A DNA stretch of 64,000 nt from CALMEH01 sp031409875 (GTDB taxonomy: Bacteria; Acidobacteriota; Blastocatellia; Pyrinomonadales; Pyrinomonadaceae): positions 23,492 through 87,491 of the forward strand of contig JANNYB010000045.1 in assembly GCA_031409875.1 (NCBI GenBank), written 5' to 3'. The notes below the pieces were generated by a model. The model made no database searches and was not told the origin of the DNA. It worked only from the letters and a program-made list of their open reading frames with translations. The position numbers and the translations under genes were made by a program. Numbering within the stretch: the first letter of the stretch is position 1; each line of letters begins with the position of its first letter. Positions 63,555 through 64,000 of the stretch are shown piece by piece.

Positions 63555-64000
63555 CTACTTCACTTTATCAAGTTTCATTTCAAAAAATTTCATCCAGGTT
63601 TTGCCCTCTTTTGAAAATTCGCCGATTTCGAGCCAGGTGTTGTTCGTCGTTTTGATAGTGTAGCGAATCGTCATTCCTTGCATTTGAAAACCCCATTCAT
63701 AACCGTCCGAAATTGTCTTAAAATCATAATCGCCGCTGCGTCCGCTGGCTAAATATGTGCGAAAATTATATTTTGAGTTTTTCGCATCATATGACAAAAC
63801 TGCCATAGTTTCGTGAATGACTTTGCCTTCCGCGCGCACCGGTCCGATTTTGTCGGTTAACGGGCGCACAAGGTTCACTTTCAATTCGCCAGTCGTGTAC
63901 GCGAATCCGCTTTTCAGGATCGTCTGCACCGCGCAGGACATGCACGAATCCAGCAAGGTGCAGGCCCAGCCGCCATGCACGGTGCCGATCGGATTGTAAA
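63555..64000 (-). CDS. PaaI-like thioesterase start joined to DUF1579-like end, partial
   Basis: The frame is open to the right window edge. The first part (YNPIGTVHGGWACTLLDSCM ... GELKVNLVRPLTDKIGPVRAEGKVIH) is the N-terminal half of a PaaI-type hotdog thioesterase. After GKVIHE it changes into SYDAKNSKYNFRTYLASG and WMKFFEMKLDKVK, the C-terminal half of a DUF1579-like protein. A PaaI protein would continue with a second hotdog half. The PaaI part has higher GC and different codon choice than the rest of the window. Either a gene fusion or, more likely, a chimeric sequence join near 63825. Confidence 0.6.
   Translation of the reverse strand, partial: YNPIGTVHGGWACTLLDSCMSCAVQTILKSGFAYTTGELKVNLVRPLTDKIGPVRAEGKVIHETMAVLSYDAKNSKYNFRTYLASGRSGDYDFKTISDGYEWGFQMQGMTIRYTIKTTNNTWLEIGEFSKEGKTWMKFFEMKLDKVK

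Noticed and set aside
1..64000. tRNA, rRNA or riboswitch genes
   Set aside because: I looked for cloverleaf ends, CCA-like tails and conserved rRNA stretches in the intergenic DNA and saw none; the strong hairpins are repeat elements. A covariance search would be needed to exclude them.

Overview
The window (64 kb, low-to-moderate GC) looks like chromosome from a Gram-negative-type bacterium of the Acidobacteriota, most likely class Blastocatellia. This placement is inference. It rests on a TonB-dependent receptor with an N-terminal carboxypeptidase-regulatory domain, a ToxR-like winged-helix protein with a TolB-type propeller, bshA (bacillithiol synthesis), a K+-dependent membrane pyrophosphatase and many small secreted proteins. 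I saw no rRNA, tRNA or CRISPR array.

Layout. 1-7 kb: partial amino acid permease, bshA, a glycogen-debranching-type glucosidase, small NTF2-like and YciI-like proteins, an MFS transporter, and two tandem copies of a nucleotidyltransferase plus short-protein module. 7-19 kb: a GntR regulator with a dihydropyrimidinase-like hydrolase, a cupin, an amidohydrolase, a REP-associated (RAYT/IS200-type) transposase locus, an acyl-CoA ligase divergent from hyuA, and a nitrilase homologue. 18.7-26.2 kb: secreted and unknown proteins and the propeller protein. 26.4-37.5 kb: aldehyde dehydrogenase, HMG-CoA-lyase-like enzyme, CaiB-type CoA-transferase, isochorismatase-like amidase, Uma2 nuclease-like protein, an orphan DNA adenine methylase, hyuB and an amine oxidase. 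37.7-50.6 kb: a TonB receptor divergent from a citryl-CoA-lyase-like enzyme, PrpD, LeuC/LeuD and a SucC/SucD-like CoA ligase pair. 50.7-64 kb: mostly housekeeping (hppA, carA, lepB, an ECF sigma factor), plus secreted proteins and a lambda-type endolysin homologue.

Two threads tie the window together. First, six copies of one palindrome (TTTGTTATA-N4-TATAACAAA) lie just upstream of catabolic genes scattered over 33 kb: acyl-CoA ligase/hyuA, a lipocalin-like gene, aldehyde dehydrogenase, hyuB, TonB receptor/citryl-CoA-lyase-like, and the SucCD-like pair. They look like operators of one regulon, and the GntR regulator at 8975-9751 is the natural candidate. The genes suggest a pathway that opens a cyclic amide or imide, releases nitrogen, activates the carbon skeleton with CoA and cleaves it. 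The substrate is not known.

Second, the window is full of palindromic repeats of several families: REP/REPIN-like GCGGTAGCG units, cruciform elements with small hairpins, word-repeat palindromes, and AAATTTGAAATTT palindromes. Most lie between genes, but several sit in frame inside enzymes. The SucC-like gene alone carries four, and the same peptide SEPSAVA occurs in two unrelated proteins because both contain the same REP unit. A RAYT locus with 18-bp inverted ends lies in the window and could be related to their spread.
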